Shown: positions 21,405 to 22,878 of the stretch, piece by piece
Position numbering within the stretch: position 1 is the first letter of the stretch
Layout: each line of letters opens with the position of its first letter
DNA from: an uncultured Eubacteriales bacterium
Lineage (GTDB): Bacteria; Bacillota; Clostridia; Oscillospirales; CAG-272
NCBI GenBank assembly: GCA_934401725.1
Contig: CAKRSS010000033.1
Location: forward strand, 1-22,878
DNA: 22,878 nucleotides
Direction: 5' to 3'
The notes under the pieces: model-generated
What the model was told of the DNA's origin: nothing
What the model saw: only the letters and a program-made list of their open reading frames with translations
Database searches by the model: none
Translations under genes and position numbers: made by a program

Positions 21405-22415
21405 TCAGCACTCGAGCAGAGCCGTGAGTGTCAGACGGACGTTTGCGTTTCTTGACAGCGCGTCGCAGGCGGCGCTGACCTTGTCGTATAGCGAAAAAAG
21501 TCCCGAGAGCGTGTATTTCCAGGCGAGCTCCGAGGCCTCGTCGCGGTCGCGCCAAAAGCAGAGCGGGGCGTTGTCGCTCTTTTTTAGGACGATGAGGTCA
21601 CGCAGCGCGAGCGATATTGCGGCGAGCTCGTCCGTGACGGCGTCGCGTTTGGTCGAGAAGCCGCTGAGAAGAGTCAGCCGCGTGCTCTCGTTTGAGCGAG
21701 AGCAGAAGGTTTTGGCAAAGCGCTCGGCCAGCTCGTGACGCTCGACGCCGGGCTGGCGCTGCTTGGGATCAAGCAGTGTAAGTGCGCGGCCGATGCGGCC
21801 TCCGGCCTCGGATATGAGCGCCGAGAACTCGTCCGCCGACGCTGACAGCGCCCGTGCGCGCGGGTCGTGCGAGATGAGATAGTCGGACATGGTATGCTCG
21901 TCGACCGGTTCTGTGCGTATGACCGGCGCGCGGCTGCGCACCGTCTCTAGCATGGACGACGCTGACTGACATATCATCAGAAACACCGCATAGCTGTGCG
22001 GCTCCTCGAGCGTCAGCAGCAGCGCGTTCTGCGCCTGCGGCGTCATGGCGTCGGCGTTCTCTATGATGTAGACCTTGTATTCGAAATCGTTTGGGACGGT
22101 CATTGTATCCGTCCGGATGAAGCGTGCGGCGTCGACGCCGATACCGACGCGGTCGCGGTCGGGCGTTATGCGTATGACGTCGGGAGTTTTGCCATCGAGG
22201 ATTTTGCGGCAGGCCGGGCAATCGAGGCAGGGAAATCTGTCCCCGACGTGCTCGGTGCAGGACAGGGCCGCGGCGATATTCAGCGCGAGCGTACGTCGCC
22301 CGCTGCCCTCAGCGCCCTCGATGATGTAGGCGTGTGACAGGCTACCGTCCAGTATATCTTCTGCGAGCCGACGCCGCAGCGCAGAGTTTCCGACTATATT
22401 AGTAAAATACTCCAT
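21405..22415 (-). CDS. holB: DNA polymerase III delta-prime subunit
   Basis: This is a component of the clamp loader. The 336-residue product starts IVGNSALRRRL and has a degenerate ATP-site loop GAEGSGRRT (34-42, arginine where the P-loop lysine would be, as expected for a non-hydrolysing subunit). It has the zinc-binding cysteines C53, C63, C66 and C69, the YIIENADAMTPQAQNALLLTLEEP sensor region (quoted in two parts: YIIENADAMT and QNALLLTLEEP) and SRAPVI in place of the loader SRC motif. The ATG at 22415 has AAGGAGG upstream. It is the first gene of the ricT transcript, and the holB-ricT pair is conserved in Firmicutes. Confidence 0.94.
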   Translation of the reverse strand: MEYFTNIVGNSALRRRLAEDILDGSLSHAYIIEGAEGSGRRTLALNIAAALSCTEHVGDRFPCLDCPACRKILDGKTPDVIRITPDRDRVGIGVDAARFIRTDTMTVPNDFEYKVYIIENADAMTPQAQNALLLTLEEPHSYAVFLMICQSASSMLETVRSRAPVIRTEPVDEHTMSDYLISHDPRARALSASADEFSALISEAGGRIGRALTLLDPKQRQPGVERHELAERFAKTFCSRSNESTRLTLLSGFSTKRDAVTDELAAISLALRDLIVLKKSDNAPLCFWRDRDEASELAWKYTLSGLFSLYDKVSAACDALSRNANVRLTLTALLEC

Positions 22416-22449
22416 ACCGCTGTCCTCCTTGCACACAAATCCAGTGTCT

Positions 22450-22478
22450 ATTATAACAGATTCCGTCGGCGGTGTCAA
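22450..22478 (-). promoter_or_regulatory. Promoter of the holB-ricT operon
   Basis: Perfect TTGACA and TATAAT boxes read on the minus strand with a 17-base spacer, about 35 bases before the holB start. Confidence 0.9.
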
Positions 22479-22542
22479 TAACGAGCGCTGACAGGACGAA
22501 AAAAACATTGTGCTCCGTTCTCGTGACTCGCAGTGTGGCCTT

Positions 22543-22584
22543 CTGCAAAATCCCCCGGCACATGCGTGCCGGGGGATTTTGCAG
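22543..22584. terminator. Perfect 19-bp hairpin, probable terminator
   Basis: CTGCAAAATCCCCCGGCAC and its exact complement flank an ATGC loop. The stem contains TTTT after the GC core on both strands. It lies after the possible severed gene end at 22609-22674, read leftwards, and before the holB promoter. Confidence 0.72.
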
Positions 22585-22608
22585 GGGCGCGTTCGGTGAG
22601 GCGTGCCG

Positions 22609-22674
22609 TCAGCCGCTTATCTTGATGATTATGCGCTGGCCGACGTGGGTGTAGACGGTCAGCCCGTCCCGAAG
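22609..22674 (-). pseudogene. Possible severed 3' end of a LysM-type gene
   Basis: Read leftwards, this gives LRDGLTVYTHVGQRIIIKIS-G and a stop, followed about 25 bases later by a perfect hairpin terminator. The VGQRIIIK strand after a GL/DG turn resembles the end of a LysM peptidoglycan-binding repeat. No start codon or upstream coding part exists; the frame closes within about 35 codons at the integrase promoter. It could instead be chance coding potential. Confidence 0.35.
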
Positions 22675-22717
22675 ATGACAAGTTATTTGTAATAGTTTTG
22701 TAACAGCGCGGAGGTAT

Positions 22718-22723
22718 TATAAT
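22718..22723 (+). promoter_or_regulatory. Possible promoter (-10) of the integrase gene
   Basis: There is a perfect TATAAT, with only a weak GTTTTG at the -35 position. Just upstream are two short repeats, TTTGTAATAG and TTTTGTAACAG, which could be recombinase arm sites or chance. Confidence 0.45.
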
Positions 22724-22771
22724 ATGTGTGCGCGGCAGACGCGCGCAAATTACAGTTACGGGAGAAAAACC

Positions 22772-22878
22772 ATGGCAAAAAGAGGAGAAAACGTATGGCA
22801 TCGCAAGGACGGACGCTGGGAGGCTCGCTACGTACGCGGCTACAACAGCGGACGGGCGGTTTACGGCTATGTCTATGC
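22772..22878 (+). CDS. Tyrosine-recombinase integrase, N-terminal fragment (runs off the window)
   Basis: The 35 visible residues (MAKRGENVWHRKDGRWEARY, then VRGYNSGRAVYGYVY) match the arm-type DNA-binding start of phage and integrative-element tyrosine recombinases. The RGENxxxRKDGRWEGRY type of opening is characteristic of clostridial integrases. GGGAG lies about eight bases upstream of the ATG. The catalytic domain lies outside the window. Its position at a boundary next to a possible severed gene end suggests it marks one end of an integrated element extending rightwards. Confidence 0.85.
   Translation, partial: MAKRGENVWHRKDGRWEARYVRGYNSGRAVYGYVY

Overview
The window looks like a chromosomal segment of an anaerobic Clostridia bacterium (Oscillospiraceae/Ruminococcaceae-like). 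Three things suggest this: a six-gene Rnf complex in the clostridial order C-D-G-E-A-B, T-box riboswitches controlling two aminoacyl-tRNA synthetases, and the Firmicute holB-ricT-...-trmN6 neighbourhood. Most genes are GC-rich. One stretch, about 13.1-14.1 kb, is visibly richer in A and T.

Layout. Positions 1-526 hold no gene, only repeats and hairpins. The rnfCDGEAB operon runs leftwards from 5533 to 527. Rightwards from 5792 come a divergent methylglyoxal synthase, a threonine T-box and a short form of threonyl-tRNA synthetase lacking the TGS domain. A leftward transcript begins at a strong promoter near 12.8 kb. It carries a T-box with a probable valine specifier, then a secreted endonuclease/exonuclease/phosphatase-type lipoprotein, then valS. 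A tRNA-Thr(GGT) gene with its own promoter and terminator follows. Next comes a roughly 1.1 kb AT-rich insert (DUF6442-like membrane protein, XRE regulator, small membrane protein) bounded by a perfect 17-bp direct repeat. The right copy of that repeat contains the stop codon of the next gene. Beyond it, a small membrane protein and a PAP2 phosphatase run leftwards, divergent from a phosphodiester-glycosidase lipoprotein and a TtcA-like tRNA thiolation protein. A composite repeat region (18.3-18.67 kb) follows, then leftward trmN6, a 57-residue ferredoxin, ricT and holB. At the right edge is the start of a tyrosine-recombinase integrase, beside what may be the severed end of a LysM-type gene.

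How the genes fit together. Rnf couples ferredoxin oxidation to NAD+ reduction and ion pumping, and a small 2[4Fe-4S] ferredoxin is encoded in the same window. Translation supply is prominent (thrS, valS, tRNA-Thr, ttcA, trmN6). The two aaRS genes are controlled by uncharged-tRNA sensing, and the tRNA-Thr(GGT) encoded here would read the proposed ACC specifier of the thrS leader. The two lipoproteins share an N-terminal domain but carry different catalytic domains, so they look like members of one modular surface-protein family.

The less ordinary content is the direct-repeat-bounded regulator cassette with twin operators, the T-box whose first gene is a lipoprotein, the methylglyoxal synthase homologue with altered catalytic positions, a MITE-like element nested in another intergenic repeat, and the integrase boundary. 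All calls come from reading the sequence. No database search was run.
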